From Solirubrobacteraceae bacterium (GTDB lineage Bacteria; Actinomycetota; Thermoleophilia; Solirubrobacterales; Solirubrobacteraceae), in contig JADGPK010000004.1 in assembly GCA_017882445.1 (NCBI GenBank), forward strand, positions 37,480 through 101,479: 64,000 nucleotides of DNA. Direction: 5' to 3'. The notes under the pieces were generated by a model that was not told the origin of the DNA, made no database searches, and worked only from the letters and a program-made list of their open reading frames with translations. A program made the translations under genes and the position numbers. Shown here piece after piece: positions 1-9,178 of the stretch; positions within the stretch are counted from its first letter, which is position 1; each line of letters begins with the position of its first letter.

Positions 1-1203
1 ATCCTCTACGTCGCGATGACCCGTGCACGTGAGCGGCTGCTGATGAGCGGAGCTGTCGACTTCGATCGCTGGCCGGCCGAGCGCCAGGGGGCGAGCACCG
101 TCTCGTGGCTGGCGAGCGCGCTGGCCGCCGAGGTCCCCGCCCTGGCTGCCGCGGGTCAGCCGGCCGTCCATGACCTGGCCGTCGCCGGTACGCGCGTGCG
201 CATGCGGCTGAGCTCGCCCGCGAGCGCCGGTGAGGTTCTGGCGCGCGGGGAGATGTCCAGCGAACCCTCGCAGGTGCCGTCCTACCTGCAGGGCCCGCGG
301 GCCGTGACGGCGCCGATGGCGGGCGCCCAGCTGACGCTCCTGCCGCTGCCCTCGCGCGCGGCGAGCGAGACCTCGACGCTCAGCTACACGTCGCTCACGC
401 AGCTCGAGCGCTGTGGCTACCGCTACTACCTCGAACGGGTGCTCGGCATGAGCGAGGATCGCTCTTCGGCGCGCTCGCAAGGCGCCGAGGCGGTGCTGGA
501 GGCCAGGGCGCGGGGGACGCTCGTGCACAGCCTGCTGGAGACGCTCGACTTCGGCGGGCCGCGCGCACCGTCCGCGGCGGACGTGCTCGCGCGGGGCCGC
601 GAGCAGGGGCTGCGGGTGGGATCCGCGGAGGCCGCCGAGCTGGCCGGGACGATCGAGGCGGCGGTCCGGGCGCCGCTGGGGGCTCGCCTCGCAGCGGTCT
701 TGGAGGTTCGCCGCGAGCACCCGTTCGCCTTCGCGTTGGGACCCGACGGGCCGCTTGTCATCGGCGTCATCGACCTTCTCGCGCGGGAACGCGACGGCGA
801 CTGGCTGGTGGTCGACTACAAGAGCGACCGGGTCGCCGCGCGCGAGGACCTCGCGCGCCTCGTCGAGCGCGACTATGCGATCCAGCGTCTGCTCTACGCG
901 CTGGCCGTCCTGCGCACCGGCGCGAGCAGCGTCGAGATCGTCCACTGGTTCCTGGAGCGCCCGGACGAGCCCGTCGCTGCCGCATACGCGGTGAGCGAGC
1001 GGGCGAGCCTCGAAGAGCGCCTCGCGGGGCGCCTCGAAGGCGCCCGCGCGGCCGGCTTCGCCGTGAGCCCCACGCCGCATCGAAGCCTCTGCCTGACCTG
1101 CCCCGGACGCGGCGGGCTGTGCTCGTGGGGCGAAGCGGAGACATCGCGGGAGCATCCGGGGCTCGATCCGGCTGACGCCAGAACCGGGCCTCAAGAGCCC
1201 TGA
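1..1203 (+). CDS. UvrD-type helicase/RecB-like nuclease, C-terminal fragment
   Basis: The frame is open from base 1, so the 5' part of the gene lies outside the window. The first visible residues, YVAMTRARERL, match superfamily I helicase motif VI. A RecB-family nuclease domain follows: a G-T-L-V-H segment near residue 178, G-V-I-D near 255 and D-Y-K-S-D near 274. Cysteine 138 together with the C-x2-C-x5-C set at residues 364, 367 and 373 matches the 4Fe-4S staple of AddB/AdnA-type nucleases. The family resects double-strand DNA breaks in the cytoplasm (established). Whether this is the AddA-, AddB- or AdnB-like subunit cannot be decided without the helicase part. The next gene, gltB, is unrelated. 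Confidence 0.85.
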   Translation: MLYVAMTRARERLLMSGAVDFDRWPAERQGASTVSWLASALAAEVPALAAAGQPAVHDLAVAGTRVRMRLSSPASAGEVLARGEMSSEPSQVPSYLQGPRAVTAPMAGAQLTLLPLPSRAASETSTLSYTSLTQLERCGYRYYLERVLGMSEDRSSARSQGAEAVLEARARGTLVHSLLETLDFGGPRAPSAADVLARGREQGLRVGSAEAAELAGTIEAAVRAPLGARLAAVLEVRREHPFAFALGPDGPLVIGVIDLLARERDGDWLVVDYKSDRVAAREDLARLVERDYAIQRLLYALAVLRTGASSVEIVHWFLERPDEPVAAAYAVSERASLEERLAGRLEGARAAGFAVSPTPHRSLCLTCPGRGGLCSWGEAETSREHPGLDPADARTGPQEP

Positions 1204-1301
1204 GCACCGCGCCGCGGCCCCTGTTAGCGGCTGATTAGATTCGCGTCCGGCGCTGGTTCGCGCCCTGTCTTCGCTGCTACGCTTTCTGGCTCCGCCTCAG
1301 G

Positions 1302-1328
1302 TGCCCGCCTGCCTGCGCCAGGTGGGCA
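1302..1328 (+). promoter_or_regulatory. Hairpin in the gltB leader
   Basis: A 10-bp inverted repeat (1302-1311 with 1319-1328, one G-T pair, 7-base loop) lies 61 bases before the gltB start. It has no T-run, so it could be a weak end of the upstream gene or a leader structure of gltB. No function is proven. Confidence 0.3.
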
Positions 1329-1389
1329 TGCCCGCGAACGGGTGTGTCCACCCTCCGCGCGGGATGCACCGCTCCAAGGGAGCACTTTC

Positions 1390-4300
1390 ATGAACTCGCA
1401 CATCAAGCAGCCGCCAAAGGCCGTCGGACTCTACGACCCTCGCTTCGAGCACGACGCCTGCGGGGTGGGGATGGTCGCGCGCCTGGACAACATTCCCACC
1501 CACCAGGTGATCTCGCGGGCGATCACGGCGCTCGAGAACCTCGAGCACCGCGGAGCGTCCGGCGCGGATCCCTGCACCGGCGACGGTGCGGGGATCCTGA
1601 TGCAGATGCCCGACGAGCTGCTGCGCGCGGTCCTCGACTTCGAGCTGCCGCCGCCAGGCGCCTACGGCGTGTTGATGTGCTTCCTGCCGACCGACCCCGC
1701 CGCGCGGGAGCGGCTCGAGGGCCTGCTCGAGGGCATCGTGCACGACGAGGGCCAGCAGCTGCTCGGGTGGCGCGACGTGCCGGTCAACGAGGAGCACACG
1801 GGGGAGGTGGCCGGCGCCTGCCGACCGGTGATCCGCCAGCTGTTCGTGGGTGCCGGACCGGCTCAGGCGCTCGACCGCGACGCGTTCGAGCGCAAGCTGT
1901 ACGTGATCCGCAGGATCAGCGATCTGACCGTCCAGGAGCCCGGCCTGTATGTGGCGTCGAGCTCCTCGCGGACGATCAACTACAAGGGCATGCTGATCAG
2001 CTACCAGCTGGCGGCCTTCTACGAGGATCTGCGCGATGAGCGCACCAAGAGCGCCCTGGCGCTGGTGCACTCGCGCTTCTCGACCAACACCTTCCCCAGC
2101 TGGGAGCTCGCGCACCCATATCGAGTGATCTGCCACAACGGCGAGATCAACACGGTGATGGGCAACGTCAACTGGATGCGCGCGCGCGAGAGCGAGCTGC
2201 GCAGCGAGCTCTTTGGGGAGGACCTCGAGAAGATCCTCCCGGTCGTCGCACCCGGCAACTCGGACTCGGCGACGTTCGACAACGTCCTCGAGCTGCTCAT
2301 GCTCGCCGGCCGCTCGCTTCCTCACGCGGCGATGATGATGATCCCGGAGGCCTTCCGTGACCGTGAGGACCTGCCTGACTACCTGAAGGGCTTCTACGCC
2401 TTCCACTCCTGCGTGATGGAGCCCTGGGACGGGCCCGCGTCGGTGGCGTTCACGGACGGCCGCGTGGTGGGCGCGACACTCGACCGCAACGGGCTGCGGC
2501 CGGGCCGTTGGGTTGAGACGACGGACGGGCACGTCGTGCTCGGCTCTGAGTCCGGCCTGCTCGACATCCCGCCGCAGGAGATACGTCGTCTCGGGCGCCT
2601 GCAGCCGGGCAAGCTGTTCCTCGTCGATCTCGAGCAGGGCCGGATCGTCGAGGACGAGGAGGTCAAGCGCGAGGTCGCCTCGCATCGCCCCTACGGCGAA
2701 TGGTACGCCCGCAACGCGGTGCGCTTCGCCGACCTGCCCCCCTCGAACGAAGTCACGCTGTCAGACCAGCCCCTGGGGTTGCGCCAGCGGGCGTTCGGCT
2801 ACTCCCAGGAGGACCTGCGGGTGCTGCTCACGCCCATGGCGATCGACGGGGCCGAGCCGATCGGCTCGATGGGCAACGATCTCTCGCTGGCGGTGCTCTC
2901 AGACCAGGCGCCGTCCCTGTTCTCCTATTTCAAGCAGCTGTTCGCCCAGGTCACCAACCCGCCGATCGACCCGATCCGCGAGGAGATCGTGATGAGCCTG
3001 GCCACGAGCCTGGGCAACGAGCGCAACCTCTTCGAGGAGACACCCGAGCACGCGCACAAGCTGCTACTGGACCAGCCGATCCTGCTCAACCGCGAGCTGG
3101 AGACGCTGCGCCACGTCTCTCACGACGTGTATGCGGCGCGCACGATCGACATCACCTGGCCGATCGCCGACGGGCCTGCCGGCATGAGCCAGGCGATCGA
3201 GCGTATCTGCGCCAAGGCGCGCGAGGCGATCGCCGAAGGCGTCAACATCATCATCCTGTCCGACCGCCACCTCGGTCCGCGTCGGGCCCCGATCCCCTCG
3301 CTGCTGGCGGTCGCCGCCGTGCACCACCACCTGGTTCTCGAGGGCACGCGCCTGCGCGCCGGGATCATCGTCGAGTCGGGCGAGCCGCGAGAGGTGCATC
3401 ACTTCGCGATGCTGATCGGCTACGGCGCCAGTGCGATCAATCCTTATCTGATGCTCGAGACGCTCGACACGATGGTGCTCGAGGGGCGCCTCGTGCGCCC
3501 GCGCGCCGACGGCGTCGCTGCGCCGCTGAGCGCCGAGGAGGCGGCCCAGAACGTCGTCAAGGCGATCTGCAAAGGGCTGCTCAAAACGATCTCCAAGATG
3601 GGCATCTCGACGATCCAGTCCTATCGCGGAGCGCAGATCTTCGAGGCGGTGGGCCTCGAGCGCGAGCTGATCGACACGCACTTCACAGGGACGGCCTCGC
3701 GCATCGGCGGTGTCGGCCTGGAGGCGCTCGCGGCCGAGGCGCTCGAGCGCCACACCCGTGCGTATCCGGCTCAGAAGGACGCGCTGCTGCCCGCCGGCGG
3801 CGTCTACGCGTGGCGGCGCGACGGCGAGCACCACATGTGGAACCCCGAGACGATCGCGCTGGTCCAGCACGCGGTGCGGGCGGCCAACGGCGACGTCGCA
3901 GCCGCCCTGACGGGCGACCGCGAGGCGCACGAGGCGGTGCGGGGGAGCGCGGCCTTCGCGAAGTACCGCGAGTACGCCCGCTCGATCAACGAGGACGCCA
4001 CGCGACAGGCCACGGTGCGAGGCCTGCTCTCGATCGGCGGAGCTGAGCTCCAGCCTATCCCCCTGGAGGAGGTCGAGCCCGCGAGCGAGATCGTCAAGCG
4101 CTTCTGCACCGGTGCGATGAGCCTGGGCTCGATATCGCGAGAGGCACACGAGACGCTCGCGATCGCCATGAACCGCCTCGGCGGACGCTCGAACACGGGC
4201 GAGGGCGGGGAGGATCCGTCGCGCTTCCTGCCCGACGCCAACGGCGATCAGCGTCGTTCGGCGATCAAGCAGGTCGCCTCCGGCCGCTTCGGGGTGACGA

Positions 4301-6060
4301 TCCACTACCTGGTCAACGCCGATGAGCTGCAGATCAAGATGGCCCAGGGGGCAAAGCCCGGTGAGGGCGGCCAGCTCCCTGGGCACAAGGTCGACTCCTA
4401 CATCGGCTCGATCCGCCACACGATGCCCGGGGTCGGCCTGATCTCTCCCCCCCCGCACCACGACATCTACTCGATCGAGGACCTCAAGCAGCTGATCTAC
4501 GACCTGCGCTGCGCCAACCCGCAGGCGCAGGTGTCGGTCAAGCTCGTCTCGGAGGTCGGAGTCGGCACGGTGGCCGCGGGCGTCTCCAAGGCCAACGCCG
4601 ACCGCGTGCTGATCGCGGGCCACGACGGCGGCACGGGCGCTTCGCCGCTGTCCTCGATCCAGGCGGCCGGAGTGCCCTGGGAGATCGGTCTGGCCGAGAC
4701 CCAGCAGACGCTGCTGCTCAACGACCTGCGCGGGCGCATCGTCGTGCAGACAGACGGCCAGCTGAAGACCGGTCGGGACGTGGTCATCGCCGCGATGCTC
4801 GGCGCCGACGAGATGGGCTTCTCGACCGCTCCGCTGATCGCGACCGGCTGCATCATGATGCGCGCCTGCCACCTGAACACCTGTCCGGTGGGCATCGCGA
4901 CACAGGACCCGGAGCTGCGCAAGCGCTTCACGGGCACCCCCGAGCACGTGGTCAACTTCTTCTTCTTCGTCGCCGAGGAGGTGCGCGAGATCCTGGCCTC
5001 GCTGGGCCTGCGCTCGCTCGGCGAGGCGATCGGCCGGGTCGACCTGCTCGGAGCGAGCGACGCCATCGACCACTGGAAGGCATGCGGCGTCGATCTGACC
5101 CACATCCTGACCCACATCGACCTGCCGGATGGCGCGCCGCGCCGTCGCGTGGAAGCGCCGCCGGAGGTGTTGAAGGACGCGCTCGACTGGCAGCTCGTGG
5201 AGCGAGCCCAGCCGGCGATAGAACGACGCGAGCCGGTGGAGATGACCCTCGAGATCCGCAACCGCAACCGGTGCGTGGGCGGCATCCTCTCGAGTCACAT
5301 AGCCCGCCGCTGCGGTGCCAACGGCCTTGCGGAAGACGCGATCGTGGTCCATTTCGAGGGCTCGGCCGGGCAGAGCTTCGGCGGCTGGCTGGCGCCGGGG
5401 GTCACCTTCACGTTGCGCGGCGACGCCAACGACTACGCCGGAAAGGGCCTGTCAGGCGGGATCTTCGCGATCCGCCCGCGCGAGGGCATGGGCGCCCACT
5501 TCAAGGCCGAGCAGAACGTGATCGTGGGCAACACCGTGCTGTATGGGGCAACCGCCGGGAGGGCGTTCTTCCGCGGTCTCGCGGGCGAGCGCTTCGCGGT
5601 GCGCAACTCGGGGGCGTGGGCGGTCGTGGAGGGCGTCGGCGACCACTGCTGCGAGTACATGACCGGAGGGCGCGTGGTGGTGCTCGGAGAGACGGGACGC
5701 AACTTCGCGGCGGGCATGAGCGGCGGTGTGGCATACGTGCTGGACGAGCAGGACACCTTCGCCAAGCGCTGCAACATGGGCATGGTCGGCTTCGAAGCGC
5801 TCTCAGGCGCCGACGCGATCGAGCTGCGGGCGATGATCGAAGAGCACCTCGAGCGCACCGACTCGCCGGTGGCCGAGCGAGTGCTGGCCGAGTGGGAGGA
5901 ACTGCTGGGCAGGGGGGCGTTCGTGAAGGTGATGCCGCACGACTACAAGCGCGTGCTGCGGGAGCGGGCCGAGGAAGAGGCGTTGGCAGCCCGCGCTGCC
6001 GCCAACGGCGGCATGACGGTCCCCCGGCCCCTGGACGCAGTGGGCGAGACCGGCGCCTGA
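1390..6060 (+). CDS. gltB: Glutamate synthase, large (alpha) subunit
   Basis: This is the 1556-residue large subunit of NADPH-dependent glutamate synthase, which makes glutamate from 2-oxoglutarate and glutamine. The start at 1390 has an AGGGAG-like ribosome site about 8 bases upstream. A short propeptide then precedes D-A-C-G-V-G-M, so Cys24 is the expected N-terminal nucleophile of the class II glutaminase after processing. The FMN-binding synthase region follows. The C-x5-C-x4-C set at about 1154, 1160 and 1165 (CIMMRACHLNTCPVG) binds the 3Fe-4S cluster. A GXGXG repeat domain (G-G-x-V-V-V-L-G) closes the protein. The length is typical of the family. The stop overlaps the gltD start by one base (TGATG), indicating coupled translation. 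Confidence 0.97.
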   Translation: MNSHIKQPPKAVGLYDPRFEHDACGVGMVARLDNIPTHQVISRAITALENLEHRGASGADPCTGDGAGILMQMPDELLRAVLDFELPPPGAYGVLMCFLPTDPAARERLEGLLEGIVHDEGQQLLGWRDVPVNEEHTGEVAGACRPVIRQLFVGAGPAQALDRDAFERKLYVIRRISDLTVQEPGLYVASSSSRTINYKGMLISYQLAAFYEDLRDERTKSALALVHSRFSTNTFPSWELAHPYRVICHNGEINTVMGNVNWMRARESELRSELFGEDLEKILPVVAPGNSDSATFDNVLELLMLAGRSLPHAAMMMIPEAFRDREDLPDYLKGFYAFHSCVMEPWDGPASVAFTDGRVVGATLDRNGLRPGRWVETTDGHVVLGSESGLLDIPPQEIRRLGRLQPGKLFLVDLEQGRIVEDEEVKREVASHRPYGEWYARNAVRFADLPPSNEVTLSDQPLGLRQRAFGYSQEDLRVLLTPMAIDGAEPIGSMGNDLSLAVLSDQAPSLFSYFKQLFAQVTNPPIDPIREEIVMSLATSLGNERNLFEETPEHAHKLLLDQPILLNRELETLRHVSHDVYAARTIDITWPIADGPAGMSQAIERICAKAREAIAEGVNIIILSDRHLGPRRAPIPSLLAVAAVHHHLVLEGTRLRAGIIVESGEPREVHHFAMLIGYGASAINPYLMLETLDTMVLEGRLVRPRADGVAAPLSAEEAAQNVVKAICKGLLKTISKMGISTIQSYRGAQIFEAVGLERELIDTHFTGTASRIGGVGLEALAAEALERHTRAYPAQKDALLPAGGVYAWRRDGEHHMWNPETIALVQHAVRAANGDVAAALTGDREAHEAVRGSAAFAKYREYARSINEDATRQATVRGLLSIGGAELQPIPLEEVEPASEIVKRFCTGAMSLGSISREAHETLAIAMNRLGGRSNTGEGGEDPSRFLPDANGDQRRSAIKQVASGRFGVTIHYLVNADELQIKMAQGAKPGEGGQLPGHKVDSYIGSIRHTMPGVGLISPPPHHDIYSIEDLKQLIYDLRCANPQAQVSVKLVSEVGVGTVAAGVSKANADRVLIAGHDGGTGASPLSSIQAAGVPWEIGLAETQQTLLLNDLRGRIVVQTDGQLKTGRDVVIAAMLGADEMGFSTAPLIATGCIMMRACHLNTCPVGIATQDPELRKRFTGTPEHVVNFFFFVAEEVREILASLGLRSLGEAIGRVDLLGASDAIDHWKACGVDLTHILTHIDLPDGAPRRRVEAPPEVLKDALDWQLVERAQPAIERREPVEMTLEIRNRNRCVGGILSSHIARRCGANGLAEDAIVVHFEGSAGQSFGGWLAPGVTFTLRGDANDYAGKGLSGGIFAIRPREGMGAHFKAEQNVIVGNTVLYGATAGRAFFRGLAGERFAVRNSGAWAVVEGVGDHCCEYMTGGRVVVLGETGRNFAAGMSGGVAYVLDEQDTFAKRCNMGMVGFEALSGADAIELRAMIEEHLERTDSPVAERVLAEWEELLGRGAFVKVMPHDYKRVLRERAEEEALAARAAANGGMTVPRPLDAVGETGA

Positions 6061-7634
6061 TGGGCAAGCTCGGAGGCTTCCTGCAGATCCAGCGGCTCGG
6101 CATCCCCCAGCGGGATCCCGCCGAGCGTGTCCACGACTACCGCGAGTTCCAGCTGCAGCGCCCGGTGGCCGAGCTGAGCGAACAGGGCGCCCGCTGCATG
6201 GACTGCGGTGTGCCGTTTTGCCACAACGGCTGCCCGCTGGGCAACCTCATTCCCGACTGGAACGACCTCGTCTACCGCGACCGCTTCAAGGACGCGATCG
6301 CCCAGCTGCACGCCACCAACAACTTTCCCGAGTTCACCGGGCGCCTGTGCCCTGCACCATGCGAGGCGGCGTGCGTGCTGGAGATCCGCGAGGGCGAAGC
6401 GGTGACGATCAAACAGATCGAGTACGCGATCGCCAACACCGCATGGTCTGAGGGCTGGGTCACGCCCCAACCGCCGGACCCCCGGCGCGAAACGGGCCAG
6501 GCGGTGGCCGTCGTGGGCTCCGGCCCGGCTGGCATGGCGGCGGCCCAGCAGCTGCGGCGCGGGGGTCATCGCGTGACCCTGTTCGAGCGCGACGAGGCCA
6601 TCGGCGGGCTCGTGCGCTTCGGTGTGCCCGACTTCAAGATCGAGAAGACGATCGTGCAGAGGCGCGTCGAGCAGTTGATCGCCGAGGGCGTCGAGGTGCG
6701 CTGCGGGGTGGAGGTCGGGAGCGACGTGACCGTCGAGGAGCTGCGCGCGAGCTACGACGCGGTCGTGCTGGCGACGGGCTCGCGCGTCCCGCGCGAGCTG
6801 CCGGTGCCGGGCAGGGAGCTCGACGGCGTGCACTTCGCGATGGAATACCTCTACCAGCGAAACCGCTGGGTGGCGCGGGAGTTCGGACCGGAGCCGACCG
6901 TCGCGCAACCCCCCCTCGAGCGGGAGATCACGGCCGAGGGCAAGGATGTCGTGGTGATCGGCGGCGGGGACACGGGCGCGGACTGCGTGGGCAACTCGCT
7001 GCGCCAGGGCGCCCGCTCGGTGGTCCAGCTCGAGTTGCTCTCCGAGCCGCCGCCGCAGCGTCCCGACGACCTCACGCCGTGGCCGGAGTGGCCGCTGAAG
7101 TACCGGCTCAGCTACGCGATGGACGAGGCCAAGACGCAGGGAGTGGGCGAGCAGGACTACTCCGTCACAACCACGAGCTTCGCCGACGATGGCCGCGGGG
7201 GCGTCGCTGCGCTGCACATCGCCCGAGCTCAACCTGAGCCTCCGTTCGCGCCGATGGGGGGCACCGAGCGCGAGCTGCCGGCGCAGCTCGTGCTGCTGGC
7301 GATGGGCTTCCTGGGACCCGAGCAGGGGCTGCTCGACCAGCTCGGCGTCGAGAAGGACCCGCGCGGCAACATCAAGGCGGTCAAGCCTTACACGAGCTCG
7401 GTGGAGGGCGTGTTCGCCGCCGGCGACGCTCGCCGAGGGCAGTCGCTGATCGTGTGGGCGATCAACGAGGGCCGCCAGTGCGCACGCGTTGTCGATCGCT
7501 TCCTCGCTACGCGCCGCGGCGGCGCGCAGGCCTCGACGGGAGTCACCGACGAGGGCATTGCGGGACACGCCGACGCCGACGAAGGGCCCGAGGGCCCGCC
7601 GCAGCACGTCGGACCGGGCATCGGCGCCGGCTGA
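6060..7634 (+). CDS. gltD: Glutamate synthase, small (beta) subunit
   Basis: This 524-residue flavoprotein passes NADPH electrons to the large subunit. It shows the N-terminal cysteine-rich Fe-S segment (CMDCGVPFCHNGCPLGN from residue 46, and CPAPCEAAC later), an FAD-binding G-S-G-P-A-G near 153 and an NAD(P)-binding G-G-G-D-T-G near 301. The ATG overlaps the gltB stop by one base. The length agrees with the GltD family. A GC-rich inverted repeat spans its stop codon, which suggests that the gltBD transcript ends there. Confidence 0.96.
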   Translation: MGKLGGFLQIQRLGIPQRDPAERVHDYREFQLQRPVAELSEQGARCMDCGVPFCHNGCPLGNLIPDWNDLVYRDRFKDAIAQLHATNNFPEFTGRLCPAPCEAACVLEIREGEAVTIKQIEYAIANTAWSEGWVTPQPPDPRRETGQAVAVVGSGPAGMAAAQQLRRGGHRVTLFERDEAIGGLVRFGVPDFKIEKTIVQRRVEQLIAEGVEVRCGVEVGSDVTVEELRASYDAVVLATGSRVPRELPVPGRELDGVHFAMEYLYQRNRWVAREFGPEPTVAQPPLEREITAEGKDVVVIGGGDTGADCVGNSLRQGARSVVQLELLSEPPPQRPDDLTPWPEWPLKYRLSYAMDEAKTQGVGEQDYSVTTTSFADDGRGGVAALHIARAQPEPPFAPMGGTERELPAQLVLLAMGFLGPEQGLLDQLGVEKDPRGNIKAVKPYTSSVEGVFAAGDARRGQSLIVWAINEGRQCARVVDRFLATRRGGAQASTGVTDEGIAGHADADEGPEGPPQHVGPGIGAG

Positions 7635-7643
7635 TCCGGCGCC
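7623..7643 (+). terminator. GC-rich hairpin over the gltD stop
   Basis: A perfect 8-bp inverted repeat (7623-7630 with 7636-7643) with a 5-base loop encloses the gltD stop codon. There is no T-run, so intrinsic termination is only possible, not shown. Confidence 0.35.
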
Positions 7644-7737
7644 ACCCCGGCCGGGAGCCCGGGCAGCGAGTCACCGCGCGCACGACACGTGAGGTCCGCG
7701 GCTCCTGCGCGACGGCGCCTGAGCGCGGTGTTTCTTC

Positions 7738-7743
7738 TAGGCT
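7738..7743 (+). promoter_or_regulatory. -10 box for a leaderless monooxygenase transcript
   Basis: TAGGCT lies 7 bases before the ATG at 7751, and no Shine-Dalgarno sequence precedes that start. This fits transcription beginning at or next to the start codon. No clear -35 was seen. Confidence 0.5.
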
Positions 7744-7750
7744 TGCCACG

Positions 7751-9178
7751 ATGGCTCAACTGTCCGCGAACGGCCGCCAGGCCCCCGACGCGTCTCCGAC
7801 AGCGCCCCCCGCGAGGGTCTGCCTGATCGGCGCTGGCTCATCGGGCATCGCCGCCGCCAAGGCGCTGCACGAGCGCGGCATCGCCTTCGACTGCTTCGAG
7901 AAGTCAGACCGCGTCGGCGGCAACTGGGTGTTCGAAAACAAGAACGGCATGTCCGCCGCCTACCGCGACCTGTTCATCAACACCTCGCGCCCGCGGATGC
8001 AGTACTCGGACTTCCCGATGCCCGATTCCTATCCCGACTTTCCCCACCACACGCAGATCGCGGCCTACTTCGAGGAATACGTCGATCACTTCGGGTTCCG
8101 CGACAGCATCACGTTCGAGACCGCGGTTCAGCACGTCTCGCGCGACGAGGACGGCGTCTGGACGGTTGAGCTCGACACCGGCGACCGATCGGAGATCGTC
8201 CAGCGGCGCTACGAGGCGCTGATCGTCGCCAACGGCCACCACTGGCTACCGCGCTGGCCCGAACCGGCGTTTCCCGGCGCGGAGTCATTCGACGGCGAGC
8301 AGCTGCACGCCCATTCCTACCTCGACAACTCGATCTTCGCCGGCAGGCGCGTGGTGGTCCTCGGGATGGGCAACTCCGCCATGGACATCGCCGTGGAGTC
8401 CTCATACGTCGCCGAGCGCACCTATCTGGCCGCGCGCCAGGGCGTCTGGATCATCCCCAAGTACATGTTCGGGAAACCGGTCGACCAGCTCCGCAACGAC
8501 CCGCGCGTTCCGTTCAAGATCCGCCAGCGCTTCATACAGCAGCTGGTCAAGAGCTACGCAGGGCCGCCTGAGCGCTATGGCCTGCCGAAGCCCAACCACA
8601 GGTTCGGCGAGGCTCACCCCACGATCTCCGGGCGCATCCTCGATCGGATCCAGCACGGCACGATCGCCCCGAAGCCCAACATCGCCTCGTTCGAGGGCTC
8701 GCAGGTGAACTTCGTCGACGGCAGCACCATCGAGGCCGACGTCGTCGTGTACTGCACCGGCTACAAGATCAGCTTCCCGTTCTTCGACGAGGGCTTCATC
8801 TCGGCGCCCGAGAACCACATCGAGCTGTTCCGGCGGGTCTTCCATCCGGACATCCACAACGTCTTCTTCATCGGGCTGCTGCAGCCGCTCGGAGCGATCA
8901 TGCCGCTGGCCGAGGCGCAGGGCGCGTGGGTGGCAGACCACCTGCAGGGCGACTACGCGCTCCCCTCCGACTCCGAGCTGCGCGCGGACATAGCGGCCGA
9001 TCAGGCAGCCATGCGCGAGCGCTATGTGGCCTCCAAGCGCCACACGATCCAGGTCGACTTCGACGACTACCTCCATGCCCTCGCCAAGGAGCGCAGCGCC
9101 GGCGCCGCACGGGCGCGGGCGAACGGATATCTCCCACCGGCGTTATGCCGACCTTCTGCCGCCACAACCGTTTCGTAG
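7751..9178 (+). CDS. Flavin-containing monooxygenase
   Basis: This is a class B flavoprotein monooxygenase of 475 residues using FAD and NADPH. The N-terminal G-A-G-S-S-G (about 27-32) binds FAD. The segment FDGEQLHAHSY near 180 fits the FMO signature F-x-G-x3-H-x3-[YF]. G-M-G-N-S-A near 205 is the NADPH Rossmann turn. A conserved Y-C-T-G-Y follows near the C-terminal third. Such enzymes oxygenate N- or S-nucleophiles or ketones; the substrate cannot be read from sequence. The start is supported by the leaderless -10 box. The 3' end overlaps the next frame by 34 bases. Confidence 0.9.
   Translation: MAQLSANGRQAPDASPTAPPARVCLIGAGSSGIAAAKALHERGIAFDCFEKSDRVGGNWVFENKNGMSAAYRDLFINTSRPRMQYSDFPMPDSYPDFPHHTQIAAYFEEYVDHFGFRDSITFETAVQHVSRDEDGVWTVELDTGDRSEIVQRRYEALIVANGHHWLPRWPEPAFPGAESFDGEQLHAHSYLDNSIFAGRRVVVLGMGNSAMDIAVESSYVAERTYLAARQGVWIIPKYMFGKPVDQLRNDPRVPFKIRQRFIQQLVKSYAGPPERYGLPKPNHRFGEAHPTISGRILDRIQHGTIAPKPNIASFEGSQVNFVDGSTIEADVVVYCTGYKISFPFFDEGFISAPENHIELFRRVFHPDIHNVFFIGLLQPLGAIMPLAEAQGAWVADHLQGDYALPSDSELRADIAADQAAMRERYVASKRHTIQVDFDDYLHALAKERSAGAARARANGYLPPALCRPSAATTVS

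Noticed and set aside
3064..5352. Long open frame (762 codons) antisense to gltB
   Set aside because: It is a codon-bias shadow of gltB: rich in Arg/His/Asp/Val, with no domain, and gltB is unmistakable.
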